Assembly: GCF_001424875.1 (NCBI RefSeq)
Contig: NZ_LMCT01000040.1
Coordinates: 1-42,572, forward strand
Length of the DNA stretch: 42,572 nucleotides
Direction: 5' to 3'
Source: Kitasatospora sp. Root107
GTDB lineage: Bacteria; Actinomycetota; Actinomycetes; Streptomycetales; Streptomycetaceae
Under the pieces are notes generated by a model. It did not search any database. It saw nothing but the letters and a program-made list of their open reading frames with translations, and was not told the origin of the DNA. Each line of letters starts with the position of its first letter. Within the stretch, counting starts at the first letter, position 1. Both the position numbers and the translations under genes were made by a program. Positions 24,243 through 31,713 of the stretch are shown here, piece by piece.

Positions 24243-24809
24243 TCATGGTTCTCGGTGGCCTGGGTTGAGCTTGATGCCGTAGTCGTCGAGCCAGGTGATC
24301 AGGTCGGCTCGGTGGGCCTGGACGAGTCGCCCGCCGGTGAAGCGCGGGTCGCCGGTCACCTCGGCGACGATGTCCGCGGGCGGCTCGAATGCGTACATGT
24401 CCTCGTCCGTGGTGAACTCCGCCTCGGCCAGGACCAGGCCGTGCAGAGGCGGATCGAAAACGTCAATGCCCAGGGGCGGGATGCTCAGGCGCGTCTTGGT
24501 CAGCACCGCAGCGGGCAGCGTGGCGAACACGTCGTACTCAGCCTGGGACAGGTAAGTGTTCGTGATCGTCCCCTGCACGGGGCCCGGTCGGTCGGCGGGC
24601 ACCTTCTGGGTGAGCTTGAACTCGGGCTGGAGCGGGGCGGGCCGGTCCACCCGGCGCAGACGCAGACGAGTGCCCGTCAAGTATCGGTCAGTGATCCGTC
24701 GCACTTCCTGTGCGTGTGAGGCCTGCGGGGCAACTGCCAGCAGGAATCGCCGTTCCCGCTCCACCCGGGCGTACTTCCCCGCGCGGTCGGCGGCAGTGGA
24801 CCCTGTCAC
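24243..24809 (-). CDS. CYTH-domain protein inside the IS256-type element
   Basis: A 188-residue protein with the CYTH (adenylate cyclase/thiamine triphosphatase) fold, whose members bind triphosphates in a tunnel of acidic and basic residues. The N-terminal signature E-x-E-x-K/R appears as YARVERERRFLL (E17, E19). Basic strands follow: TGTRLRLRRVDRP and EFKLTQKVPA. Acidic strands near the middle and end include LVLAEAEFTTDEDM. The C-terminal half looks complete (VAEVTGDPRFTGGRLVQ). The GTG start overlaps the transposase stop as GTGA. The gene lies wholly within the inverted ends, so it looks like a passenger or accessory gene of the element. Triphosphate hydrolysis or nucleotide binding is the family expectation; a role in transposition is speculation. 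Confidence 0.8.
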   Translation of the reverse strand: MTGSTAADRAGKYARVERERRFLLAVAPQASHAQEVRRITDRYLTGTRLRLRRVDRPAPLQPEFKLTQKVPADRPGPVQGTITNTYLSQAEYDVFATLPAAVLTKTRLSIPPLGIDVFDPPLHGLVLAEAEFTTDEDMYAFEPPADIVAEVTGDPRFTGGRLVQAHRADLITWLDDYGIKLNPGHREP

Positions 24810-26062
24810 GCCGCCACCGCCTGGTCCTGATGCTCGACCAGGAGTCCGCGTTCGAAGCGGGCTCCTGCTCGAACGAGAGGGACGAGGTGGGCGCCGTTGA
24901 CGGCGCGCCAGCGGGCCTGGGTGGACTCGACGAGCTTGAAGACCATCGCGAGCCCGGCGGCGCGGGAGCCGGCGCCCTTGGTGACCTTGGTCCGCAGCCG
25001 CACGGTGGCGAAGGTCGACTCGACGGGGTTGGTCGTGCGCAGGTGGATCCAGTGCTCGGCCGGGTAGCCGTAGAAGGCCAGCAGTTCATCCTGGTCGTTG
25101 GTGACCTTCGCGACGGCTTTCGGGAACTTTGCCTGGTAGAGCTTGGTGAACACCCCGATGGCCTGCTCGGCGTGTTCGCGGTCCTCGGCGTTGTAGGCGT
25201 CCTGTCGGGCCTTCTTCGCGGCGGGTTGCGCGGACTTGGGCATGGAGTCGATCACATTGGCGGTTTTGTGGACCCAGCACTTCTGTTCGCGGGTGCTGGG
25301 GAAGACCTCGTGCAGGGCCTTCCAGAAGCCGAGCGCGCCGTCGCCCACGGCAAGGACCGGGGCGCGCATGCCCCGACGCGAGCAGTCGCGCAGCAGACCG
25401 GCCCACGCCTCGGACGATTCGCGGTAGCCGTCGGCGATGGCCACCAGCTCCTTGGTGCCGTCCACGCGCACGCCGAGCACGACCAGGGCGGCGGCCTTGG
25501 CCTGGTCCAGGCGTATGCGCAGGTGGATGCCGTCGAGCCAGATGTAGACGTAGTCAGTCTTGGACAGGTCGCGGTCCTGGAACGCAGCGTGGTCGTCCTG
25601 CCACTGGGCCGTCAGCCGGGTGACTGTGGCCGGGGACAACCCGGCCGAGGAGTCGAGGAACTGCTCCATCGCGGGCACGAAGTCCCCCGATGAGAGGCCG
25701 TGCAGGTAGCGAAGGGGCAGCACCTCGGCGATCTTCGGGGACTTGCGGCACCACGGCGGCAGGATCGCGGAGGAGAACCGCCGCCGCTCGCCCGTGCTCT
25801 CGTCTACCCGCCTGTCGTTCACCCGCGGTGCCCGGACCTTGACGGATCCGGCCGAGGTGGTGACCCTCCGGGGCTGGTGGTGCCCGTTGCGGACGACCAG
25901 GCGTCGGCCCCGGGCGTCGCGCTCATCAGCCAACTCGGCGATGTAGGCATCGACTTCCGCCTCCAGCGCAGCGGCCAGCATCCGTCGCGCGCCCTCGCGG
26001 ACGATCTCGTCGATCAGGGAGCCGTCTCGCGTGGAGTCGTCGTCATTCACTACGGTGAGCAC
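24806..26062 (-). CDS. IS256-family transposase, full length
   Basis: A 418-residue mutator-type transposase of the usual length. The catalytic triad can be assigned: Asp in YIWLDGIHLRIR, Asp in VLAVGDGALGFWKAL and Glu in TTNPVESTFATVRLR. Other family features are EGARRMLAAALEAEVDAYI near the N-terminus and EQKCWVHKTANVIDSMPKS. I use the GTG at 26062, which has GGGAAGG 8 nt upstream, rather than the TTG at 26092. A 16-bp inverted repeat in the leader would bury that Shine-Dalgarno sequence. The stop overlaps the start of the CYTH gene. No frameshift was found, so it could be active. Confidence 0.93.
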   Translation of the reverse strand: MLTVVNDDDSTRDGSLIDEIVREGARRMLAAALEAEVDAYIAELADERDARGRRLVVRNGHHQPRRVTTSAGSVKVRAPRVNDRRVDESTGERRRFSSAILPPWCRKSPKIAEVLPLRYLHGLSSGDFVPAMEQFLDSSAGLSPATVTRLTAQWQDDHAAFQDRDLSKTDYVYIWLDGIHLRIRLDQAKAAALVVLGVRVDGTKELVAIADGYRESSEAWAGLLRDCSRRGMRAPVLAVGDGALGFWKALHEVFPSTREQKCWVHKTANVIDSMPKSAQPAAKKARQDAYNAEDREHAEQAIGVFTKLYQAKFPKAVAKVTNDQDELLAFYGYPAEHWIHLRTTNPVESTFATVRLRTKVTKGAGSRAAGLAMVFKLVESTQARWRAVNGAHLVPLVRAGARFERGLLVEHQDQAVAA

Positions 26063-26063
26063 G

Positions 26064-26141
26064 GGGCGTACCTTCCCGACCGGCGCTCGCAACGCCGGCC
26101 CACTCGGTGACCATCAAAGGATCAATCGGGAAGGTACGCCC
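26064..26141 (-). promoter_or_regulatory. Long stem-loop in the transposase leader
   Basis: A perfect 16-bp inverted repeat (GGGCGTACCTTCCCGA at 26064..26079, its complement at 26126..26141) encloses a 46-bp loop holding a smaller CCGGCG/CGCCGG hairpin. In RNA read from outside or from the element end, the proximal arm contains the transposase Shine-Dalgarno GGGAAGG. It may block translation of read-through transcripts. Confidence 0.7.
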
Positions 26142-26162
26142 TCCGCGCGCCTCCCGGGGCTG

Positions 26163-26186
26163 ATCCACAGGTCTTGAGCATTGCTC
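26163..26186. repeat. Right inverted repeat of the IS256-type element
   Basis: ATCCACAGGTCTTGA at 26163..26177 is the perfect complement of the left core; the outer 9 bp pair at 6 positions. Confidence 0.75.
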
Positions 26187-26711
26187 GGCCGCCGCCCCCT
26201 CCGCGTGGACACTGATCCACCGCGACGCTCTCCAGGCCCTCTCCGCCGACAGCTACGACGACTTCCTCCGCCGCAGCCAGCAGGCCGGCCGCATGGCCGA
26301 TGCCTTCTACCGGGCCGCCCGCGCCGCTGCCCGCCGCGAGGTTCCGCCGCTCGCCGCAGGGAACACAACAGCGTGGCAGGCCGCCCGCGCTCTTGCCGAC
26401 CGACTGGCGGCAGCCAGCCCCTCGAGTACGTGGTCTACCGCAACGGCGCCCGGGTGCCCGTGAGGGCGTGGGCCGAAGCCGCGACGCTCGCCAAGTCAGC
26501 GGTCGCGTACAACGCGGGCACGCTCGCCAAGGCGCGCGAGGCCGGGGTGCAGATGGTCGAAGTATTCGACGGAGCCGACTGCGGCTGGACGTCACACGCT
26601 GACCTCGACAAGGCAACTCGAACTCTGCGCACCGTAGATGAGGCAGCCGAGTGGCCGATCTCCCACCCACGGTGCCGACGGGCGTTCGGCCTCCGACCTG
26701 ATGCAGGCTGA
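26187..26711 (+). pseudogene. Prophage minor head protein remnant
   Basis: Two adjoining frames give the remains of an actinophage minor capsid/head morphogenesis protein. The first (from the IS end to about 26415) reads WTLIHRDALQALSADSYDDF and RRSQQAGRMADAFYRAARAA. The second, to the stop at 26711, reads EYVVYRNGARVPVRAWAEAA, KSAVAYNAGTLAKAREAGV, EVFDGADCGWTSHADLDKA and PISHPRCRRAFGLRPDAG. The last block, with conserved Cys, W-T-x-H and H-P-x-C-R-R, is the C-terminal domain of phage head proteins of this type. The gene lacks its 5' end, replaced by the IS, and has a frameshift near 26417. Its stop is adjacent to the stop of the HD gene on the other strand. Confidence 0.7.
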
Positions 26712-27287
26712 CTAGCGGAGGTAAGTACGCTGCCAGTCGGCCAGATTCATGGTCTGAGCGGCATCGGCGAGTTGGATCGCCGACGGGAGCTTGAGCTTCG
26801 CGCGGGTACTGTCCACCCACTCCTGTGCGGCGGGGTATCCCTGCTGGATGTACTCAAGCCCCTGGATCATGCACTCAAGCTTGTCCGCGTCGTGGGCAAC
26901 CTGGACCTCCAGGGACTCGCCGTTCTCGTAGTCGTTAACGATGGCGCTGATCCCCTCGGCCACAGCCGGGTGAGCGTCGGCTACTTGATCGGCGGTCACT
27001 GCCTCGTTCGATGCGGTCTGGATGTACCGTCGCCCGATCCAGGGGATGTCGCCGATGCGAGTCTCCTGGGTGTCGTGGAAGGTGCAGAGCAGAGCGACCC
27101 GCGCGGGGTCGGCGCCTTCCATCATGGCGAGGACCGCCCCGATGAGGGCCGTCCTCCACGAGTGCTCGGCGATCGTCTCGGGGTCCTTGATGCCGGCGAT
27201 CCACCAACCACTGCGCTTGGCGCGCTTCAGGGCTCCTGCCTCCATCAGGTAGCTGACGGTGCCTTCGGATTCCTGACGGTCGTTCAC
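26712..27287 (-). CDS. HD-domain phosphohydrolase, YfbR-like
   Basis: A 191-residue HD-superfamily protein like the 5'-deoxynucleotidases YfbR/HDDC2. The metal-binding motifs are in order: first His in PETIAEHSWRTALIGAVL, the HD pair in ALLCTFHDTQETRIGDIPW, and the distal Asp in EVQVAHDADKLECMIQGLEY. Such enzymes remove phosphate from deoxynucleoside monophosphates. The GTG at 27287 has GAAGGACGACC upstream. Its stop abuts the prophage remnant on the opposite strand, so the left border of the cargo region lies here. It may be cotranscribed with the XRE gene, which ends 21 bp upstream. Confidence 0.87.
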   Translation of the reverse strand: MNDRQESEGTVSYLMEAGALKRAKRSGWWIAGIKDPETIAEHSWRTALIGAVLAMMEGADPARVALLCTFHDTQETRIGDIPWIGRRYIQTASNEAVTADQVADAHPAVAEGISAIVNDYENGESLEVQVAHDADKLECMIQGLEYIQQGYPAAQEWVDSTRAKLKLPSAIQLADAAQTMNLADWQRTYLR

Positions 27288-27308
27288 TTTGGTCGTCCTT
27301 CCTGAAGA

Positions 27309-28445
27309 TCAGGTGGTCAGTCTCAGACCGTAGTGCACGGACACGAGCTCTTCTCGTCCTTGCGCGGAGATTCCGTCGGCTTCGAGCAGTGTCGTGACTT
27401 GATCCTGGAGACTCCGGGCGAGGCCCGGGTCAGGGGTGAGGAGCCCACGGCGAAATGCAAGCAACGCCCAGACCGAGTGGATGTTGAGGTCGATCGCAGC
27501 GATTCCGGGCTTGAGTCGGTCGGTGAGTCCCCGCAGGAGGGCAAGGGCGTCCCACGACTGCGCTGGCGTGGCGATCATGAAGTGGTCATCAGTCTTGGGT
27601 AGGGAGTCGATCCCGAGCCAGTAGGCCCAGTAGTTCAGGTTGGCGGCTTCCCCGACTTCGTCATCCATCCCGGTGGCCATGAAGGCCGCCAGGGCTACTT
27701 GGTCCCCGTGTCGGCTGAGGGATGTTGCGACGGATCGGTCATCGGCCCAGTCCGGTGACCAGCCCCGTGTCCGCGCTCGTGCTGGCCTTCGGCGTATGTC
27801 GGCGATCCAACCGGCGGTGTCGGGTGACGTGTCGTAGGAGCAGAGGTAGAGGGCTTGCCGGCGCAGGAGTGCTGCCTCTTCGCCGGACGAGTGCGCGAGT
27901 TCGGCGGCTCTGCGCATCTGGCTGAAGAATGCCCTCAGCTCATCGCGAGGGAGCTGTGGGAAGGTGGGAGCGGGCCCGCGACGCGGGGCCTTCTCGGCGG
28001 CAGGTAGCGAGGCGGGGCTGTTGCCAGTAAGGGCCCAGGCCAGCATGTGAGTTGTGTCCCGGGTGAGCACCCAGCTGGCGAGTGGGTGGTCATCCGCGCG
28101 CTGGATCGCCCGGTCGTTCACTACGAAGTTGATGATGCTGTCGGCGTCGAGTGCCTGGTCGAGCAGCATGAGCAGGGTGGGGTCCCCACCTAAGCGGAGC
28201 AGGTTCCGCCTGATGACGCGAAGCGATCCAGCGCGTGACGAGTTCAGCGATCGGCGTCCGGACTCCCAGCCCTGAATCGTGCTCTTGTCGACCTGGAGGG
28301 CTTCGGCCAGCTGGTCTTGGGAGGTGCCGATTCGCTCCCGGATCTCCTTGAACAGGTGCCCTGAGACCGCCCCGAGGCGTTGGCCGGGCCGGGGGCTGCT
28401 GGCAGTCAGTGTTTCGAGGCCCCGCGCCTCGCGGTGAGCTGTCAC
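27309..28445 (-). CDS. XRE-family regulator with long C-terminal domain
   Basis: A 378-residue protein. The N-terminal helix-turn-helix is HLFKEIRERIGTSQDQLAEA and LQVDKSTIQGWESGRRSL. The rest is a helical domain of about 270 residues of a kind common in Streptomyces XRE regulators (RRQALYLCSYDTSPDTAGWI, ATSLSRHGDQVALAAFMATG, ANLNYWAYWLGID). The domain may sense a peptide or metabolite; this is not established. GTG start; a later GTG before GHLFKEI is possible. It diverges from the HATPase gene across a 190-bp region with a perfect 7-bp inverted repeat. It is the best candidate for a regulator of the genes to its right. Confidence 0.85.
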   Translation of the reverse strand: MTAHREARGLETLTASSPRPGQRLGAVSGHLFKEIRERIGTSQDQLAEALQVDKSTIQGWESGRRSLNSSRAGSLRVIRRNLLRLGGDPTLLMLLDQALDADSIINFVVNDRAIQRADDHPLASWVLTRDTTHMLAWALTGNSPASLPAAEKAPRRGPAPTFPQLPRDELRAFFSQMRRAAELAHSSGEEAALLRRQALYLCSYDTSPDTAGWIADIRRRPARARTRGWSPDWADDRSVATSLSRHGDQVALAAFMATGMDDEVGEAANLNYWAYWLGIDSLPKTDDHFMIATPAQSWDALALLRGLTDRLKPGIAAIDLNIHSVWALLAFRRGLLTPDPGLARSLQDQVTTLLEADGISAQGREELVSVHYGLRLTT

Positions 28446-28522
28446 GTCGCTACCAACCTCGCGTGAAACAGGCGGAGTTACCCGTACTGGCGGTCAGTCC
28501 TCTTGATCTGGCGAGAAGCGTA

Positions 28523-28542
28523 GCGTCTCTAACACGAGACGC
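28523..28542. promoter_or_regulatory. Candidate operator between XRE and HATPase genes
   Basis: GCGTCTC and GAGACGC form a perfect 7-bp inverted repeat with a 6-bp spacer (TAACAC), lying between the divergent starts. GATC-rich repeats (GTGATCAC, GTGATCGAC) follow at 28546..28570. Confidence 0.5.
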
Positions 28543-28635
28543 ACAGTGATCACGGATCGGTGATCGACGGCGATCCAGTGCGCGGTTCAGCACTTCCAGC
28601 GGTTCCGACGTTCGGCCCGATCGGAGTGATTGTCG

Positions 28636-29061
28636 GTGGTGACCACGCGAATGGCTCAGCAGCTGAACCAGTGGCAGCGGGCGTTTGACGCCAGCCCGGA
28701 GTCAGTGTCCGTGGCCCGGCATGAGCTTCGACGTGTGCTGGCCGGTTGGGGTTGGGAGGGCGGGCCGTTGGACGACGCCGTGCTCATCTGCTCGGAGCTC
28801 GTCGCCAACGCGATCGTCCACACGGCCCCCGGGCTTGGAGACGAGATCAGGGTGCGGGTGCAGGAGTCGGAAGGCGACTGCCGGATTGAGGTTCTGGATT
28901 CGCGTCCGGACCTGATGCCGGTCACGCCGACTGCCGCGCCGAGCGGGGAAGGTGGGCGGGGGCTGCTGCTGGTGCGCGCTTGCGCCGCCGACATGGACGT
29001 GGTGACGACGCGAGGACGGAAGAAGGTGTGGGCGCGAGTGCTCCGGGAGGCGGCAGCATGA
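28636..29061 (+). CDS. HATPase_c ATP-binding protein (anti-sigma-like)
   Basis: A small GHKL ATPase-domain protein of 141 residues, of the RsbW/SpoIIAB-like type very common in Streptomyces next to XRE genes. The N box is LDDAVLICSELVANAIVHTA, the G1-like region is CRIEVLDSRPDL and the G2 box is GEGGRGLLLVRACAADMDV. The sequence ends RGRKKVWARVL, as in most members. It may bind a sigma or regulatory partner rather than act as a histidine kinase. GTG at 28636 has GGAG upstream; a TTG at 28630 is also in frame. The stop overlaps the next start as ATGA. Confidence 0.85.
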   Translation: MVTTRMAQQLNQWQRAFDASPESVSVARHELRRVLAGWGWEGGPLDDAVLICSELVANAIVHTAPGLGDEIRVRVQESEGDCRIEVLDSRPDLMPVTPTAAPSGEGGRGLLLVRACAADMDVVTTRGRKKVWARVLREAAA

Positions 29062-29537
29062 GGCAGTTCGTTCGGCGGCTGATTGGTGGCTGGCCCCGTC
29101 GCCGCGAAGCAGCGGTGATCTGTTCGCCGGCCAGTACGCACCGGGTGCCTGTCTCCATTCCCCGGCTTCCGAACGCCTTCGCCCGGCAGCGGCCCTTGGT
29201 GCCGCAGCCCTACTGGTGCACCGTCACCGCGTACTTCAGCTCCGGGCAGCCGATGCTGCTGTGGAGCGGCGGAGCATCGGACGTCCGGCTTGCCGCTCGT
29301 GAACTGGTCGACCAAGTAGGCCAGGTAGCTACACGCCTTGAACTCGATGTGAAGAGCGTGCCGGCGGCTTGGCTGTCCAGCAGGGCCGGGTACGACCGGG
29401 CGGTGGACGACCTCGCCGCAGGCCGCAGCCACGCCGTCACCTTCACCCACGACGAGGTGGTCTGGGTGGTGACGTGCACGGCCAACGACACCGCCCGCAC
29501 GGCGGTGCCTGCCGCCTCCGCCGGAGCGAGGCAGTGA
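29058..29537 (+). CDS. Hypothetical protein, 159 aa
   Basis: Coupled to the HATPase by an ATGA overlap. Not a family I recognise. The middle has a globular pattern (YWCTVTAYFSSGQPMLLWSG, AARELVDQVGQVATRLELD, AVDDLAAGRSHAVTFTHDEV) with alternating beta-strand and helix character. The N-terminus is basic (MRQFVRRLIGGWPRRREAAV) and could bind membrane or nucleic acid. No signal peptide cleavage site is evident. Its stop overlaps the next possible start as GTGA. Confidence 0.7.
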   Translation: MRQFVRRLIGGWPRRREAAVICSPASTHRVPVSIPRLPNAFARQRPLVPQPYWCTVTAYFSSGQPMLLWSGGASDVRLAARELVDQVGQVATRLELDVKSVPAAWLSSRAGYDRAVDDLAAGRSHAVTFTHDEVVWVVTCTANDTARTAVPAASAGARQ

Positions 29538-29737
29538 CGGCACCGTGGATTCCGGACGGGAGCCGATGCAACTGCCTGTCGGCACAGGGCCCGCGGGTCC
29601 GCGTCCACCCGAGCGGGTCGCACGTCCTCGCGCCGCCTCCCCTCGCGCCCTACCTGCCACGCCTCCCGGCCCCGAGGCCGGACCTCACAGGGTGTCTTCG
29701 CCGACTGACCGACCGGAGGGATACCAAGGATGAGTAA
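29534..29737 (+). CDS. Possible small protein, 67 aa
   Basis: A GTG at 29534 overlaps the preceding stop (GTGA). The product starts with the residues encoded from APWIPDGSRCNCLSAQG and is rich in Pro and Arg, with a C-x-C near the N-terminus. Codon third positions are G/C-rich as in true genes here. No family is recognised. The overlap of this frame with the next possible start suggests a coupled string, but it could be noncoding. Confidence 0.35.
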   Translation: MTAPWIPDGSRCNCLSAQGPRVRVHPSGSHVLAPPPLAPYLPRLPAPRPDLTGCLRRLTDRRDTKDE

Positions 29738-29927
29738 CGACGGCCTTCCCCGCTTCGCGGAGCCCCGCGAGCCTGCCCGGGGCGGACGCTGGCTGTCCGT
29801 GGCGGAGGCGATCGACAGCCCCTCGGGGGTCCAGGCGACGACTCACCGGCCGCGGTCCGGGTCGGCCAGGCGCAGCAGGCCCGAGCCTTCGGGTAGTGGC
29901 GCCCCGCTGCCGCCCGAGGCCGCCTGA
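29730..29927 (+). CDS. Possible small protein, 65 aa
   Basis: The ATG at 29730 is 9 nt after GGAGGG and inside the end of the preceding frame. It begins MSNDGLPRFAEPREPARGG and becomes Arg/Pro/Ser-rich and probably disordered. No family is recognised. Kept because of its ribosome binding site and position just before the lanthipeptide genes. Confidence 0.35.
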   Translation: MSNDGLPRFAEPREPARGGRWLSVAEAIDSPSGVQATTHRPRSGSARRSRPEPSGSGAPLPPEAA

Positions 29928-30132
29928 CCTCTTGGCTGATCCGAGACTTCCCCGCTGCGATGCGTACCTCTGCCGTTCGGCGAGGCCGGGGTGGGGAGAA
30001 GCGGGACTGCTCCATGACCCAATGGAGCGGCCCCGCGACGGCGGGGAAGTAGCATGCGAGACCCGCAGGCGGAGGCTCCAATTCCCTTTGTCCTGCTGCA
30101 AGTTGGTTGATCATCGTAGGAATGAGGATCGA

Positions 30133-31377
30133 ATGGCCGAGCAGGACCAGGCGCACGCCGACAGTACGAAGCGGGCCGCCCGGCTGGCGGACAGCATGAT
30201 CGCGACGCTGCGCGCCAGCGGCGACATCACCAGCCGGGAGGTCGAGCGGGCCATGCGCACTGTGCGCCGGGACCTGTTCGCTCCGGAGGCGAGCGCGGAG
30301 GACGCGTACGACCCCTACAACGCCGTCATCACCAAGCGCGACGAGCACGGCATCGCCATCAGCTCAGTGAGCGCGGCGCAGATCCAGGCGTTCCAGCTGG
30401 AACAGGCGCAGGTGCGGCCGGGGATGAAGGTGGCGGAGGTCGGGGGCGGTGGCCTGAACGCCGCCTACCTGGCCGAACTGGTCGGGCCCGAGGGGTCGGT
30501 GACCAGCGTCGACATCGACCCGGACGTGACGGACCGCGCCGAGCGGCTGCTCGGGGCCGCCGGGTACTCGCGGGTGCGGGTCCTGCTCGGCGACGCCGAG
30601 AAGGGGTTCGGGGATGGGCCCTTCGACGTCATCCTGGTCACCGTCGGCGCGTGGGACGTCCCGCCGGCCTGGATCGCCCAGCTGGCCCCGGGCGGGCAGC
30701 TGGTGGTGCCACTGCGGATGCGCGGCCTGACCCGCTCGGTCGCCTTCGTCCGCGAGGGCGACCACCTGGTCAGCGAGTCCTCGCGGGTGTGCGGATTCGT
30801 GGCGATGCAGGGCGATGGCGCTCACCAGGAGCTGCTGCTGCTGGTGAGCGGTACCGACGAGATCGGTCTGCGGTTCGATGACGGGCTGCCCGCCGACCCC
30901 AGCCGTCTCGACAACGCGGTGCGCACCTCTCGCGCGGAGACCGCCACCGGCGTGCTGGTGGGCCGTCAGGAGCCCTTCGACACGCTCCAGCTGTTCCTGG
31001 CCACCGTCCTGGACGGCTTCTGCGTCATGGCGGTGGACTCGGACCTGGACACCGGGCTCGTTGCGCCGGCGAACAAGTGGTTCTCGCTGGCCACCGTGGA
31101 CGGGGACTCCTTCGCCTACGTCACCCACCGGCTGACCGAGGACTCGCGCAACGTGGAGTTCTTCGTGCACGCGCTTGGCCCGCACCGCGAGGAGCTGGCG
31201 GCCTCGGTGGCCGAGCAGGTCCGTGTCTGGGACCGCGAGCAGCGTGGTGGGCCCGGTCCGCAGTTCAGCATCCACCCGGCCGGAACCGCCGACGACCTGC
31301 TGCCCGATGGCCGGGTCATCGACAAGGTCCACAGCCGGGTCATCATCTCCTGGCCCGCGCCGGCATCCGCCGCGTAG
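30133..31377 (+). CDS. FxLD-system protein-L-isoaspartate-type methyltransferase
   Basis: A 414-residue enzyme with an N-terminal PCMT domain and a C-terminal domain specific to FxLD lanthipeptide systems. The SAM motif is VRPGMKVAEVGGGGLNAAYL, followed by VTSVDIDPDVTDRAERLL and FDVILVTVGAWDVPPAW. The N-terminal MRTVRRDLFAPE matches the P-R-x-x-F-V-P stretch of PCMT. Enzymes of this type methylate an Asp side chain of a lanthipeptide, which leads to succinimide or isoaspartate; the precursor here has Asp at 47 and 66. The ATG at 30133 follows GAGGA. It is the first gene of the cluster, 43 bp before the precursor, and appears intact. Confidence 0.9.
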   Translation: MAEQDQAHADSTKRAARLADSMIATLRASGDITSREVERAMRTVRRDLFAPEASAEDAYDPYNAVITKRDEHGIAISSVSAAQIQAFQLEQAQVRPGMKVAEVGGGGLNAAYLAELVGPEGSVTSVDIDPDVTDRAERLLGAAGYSRVRVLLGDAEKGFGDGPFDVILVTVGAWDVPPAWIAQLAPGGQLVVPLRMRGLTRSVAFVREGDHLVSESSRVCGFVAMQGDGAHQELLLLVSGTDEIGLRFDDGLPADPSRLDNAVRTSRAETATGVLVGRQEPFDTLQLFLATVLDGFCVMAVDSDLDTGLVAPANKWFSLATVDGDSFAYVTHRLTEDSRNVEFFVHALGPHREELAASVAEQVRVWDREQRGGPGPQFSIHPAGTADDLLPDGRVIDKVHSRVIISWPAPASAA

Positions 31378-31420
31378 CGCCAGGCATCCCGCACCACCCC
31401 TTCGAGAACAGGAGACCGAC

Positions 31421-31627
31421 ATGTTCGTCAACGCGTCCCGAGGCGGCACTGCCCTGGCCGAACGGCCCGACAACGGCGGGGAGTTCGATGAGTTCGCGCT
31501 CGACATCGCCGTGGTGGTGGCCGCTCACCCGAACGGCAAGCTGATGTGCAGCACCAGCGACGGCTGCGGCGGCACCTGCCAGGGCGGCTCCAGCGCGTGC
31601 AGCTCGTACATCGAGGACCCGGCCTGA
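31421..31627 (+). CDS. FxLD-family lanthipeptide precursor
   Basis: A 68-residue precursor. The leader contains the FxLD box as EFALDIAVV (F25, L27, D28), recognised by the LanB dehydratase. The core region after about residue 40 has four Cys (43, 49, 53, 60) and eight Ser/Thr: CSTSDGCGGTCQGGSSAC then SSYIEDPA. Up to four thioether rings are possible, and Asp47, Asp66 or both are candidate methyltransferase targets. The leader cleavage site is not certain; there is no GG-type site just before the core. The ATG follows ACAGGAGACCGAC. A strong hairpin lies just downstream before lanB. Confidence 0.92.
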   Translation: MFVNASRGGTALAERPDNGGEFDEFALDIAVVVAAHPNGKLMCSTSDGCGGTCQGGSSACSSYIEDPA

Positions 31628-31641
31628 CCCACCGCTGCCGG

Positions 31642-31671
31642 GGTGCCGGGCGGCTCACCCCGCCCGGCACC
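31642..31671 (+). terminator. Attenuator hairpin between precursor and LanB genes
   Basis: Perfect 12-bp stem GGTGCCGGGCGG/CCGCCCGGCACC with a 6-nt loop, starting 14 nt after the precursor stop. Typical of lanthipeptide loci, where it raises precursor mRNA over the enzyme genes. Confidence 0.8.
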
Positions 31672-31713
31672 ACAGCAGCACCTTCACCATTCCAGCGACG
31701 AGGGAGGCGTTTC

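Larger units (their letters stand above)
24206..26186 (-). mobile_element. IS256-family element carrying a CYTH-domain passenger gene
   Basis: About 1.98 kb bounded by inverted ends: 24206..24229 and 26163..26186 pair at 21 of 24 positions, with the 15-bp core TCAAGACCTGTGGAT perfect. Inside are an intact transposase gene (24806..26062) and a coupled CYTH-domain gene (24243..24809) whose stop lies 13 bp inside the left end. No target duplication is apparent: the 8 bp outside each end differ. So either the flanks have been rearranged since insertion or I have the outer limits of the ends slightly wrong. The left flank is IS5 remnant and the right flank prophage remnant. Confidence 0.75.

Noticed and set aside
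22569..24809. Composite transposon formed by the two IS256-type transposases
   Set aside because: The left copy is a diverged C-terminal remnant without ends, so the two cannot act as a pair.
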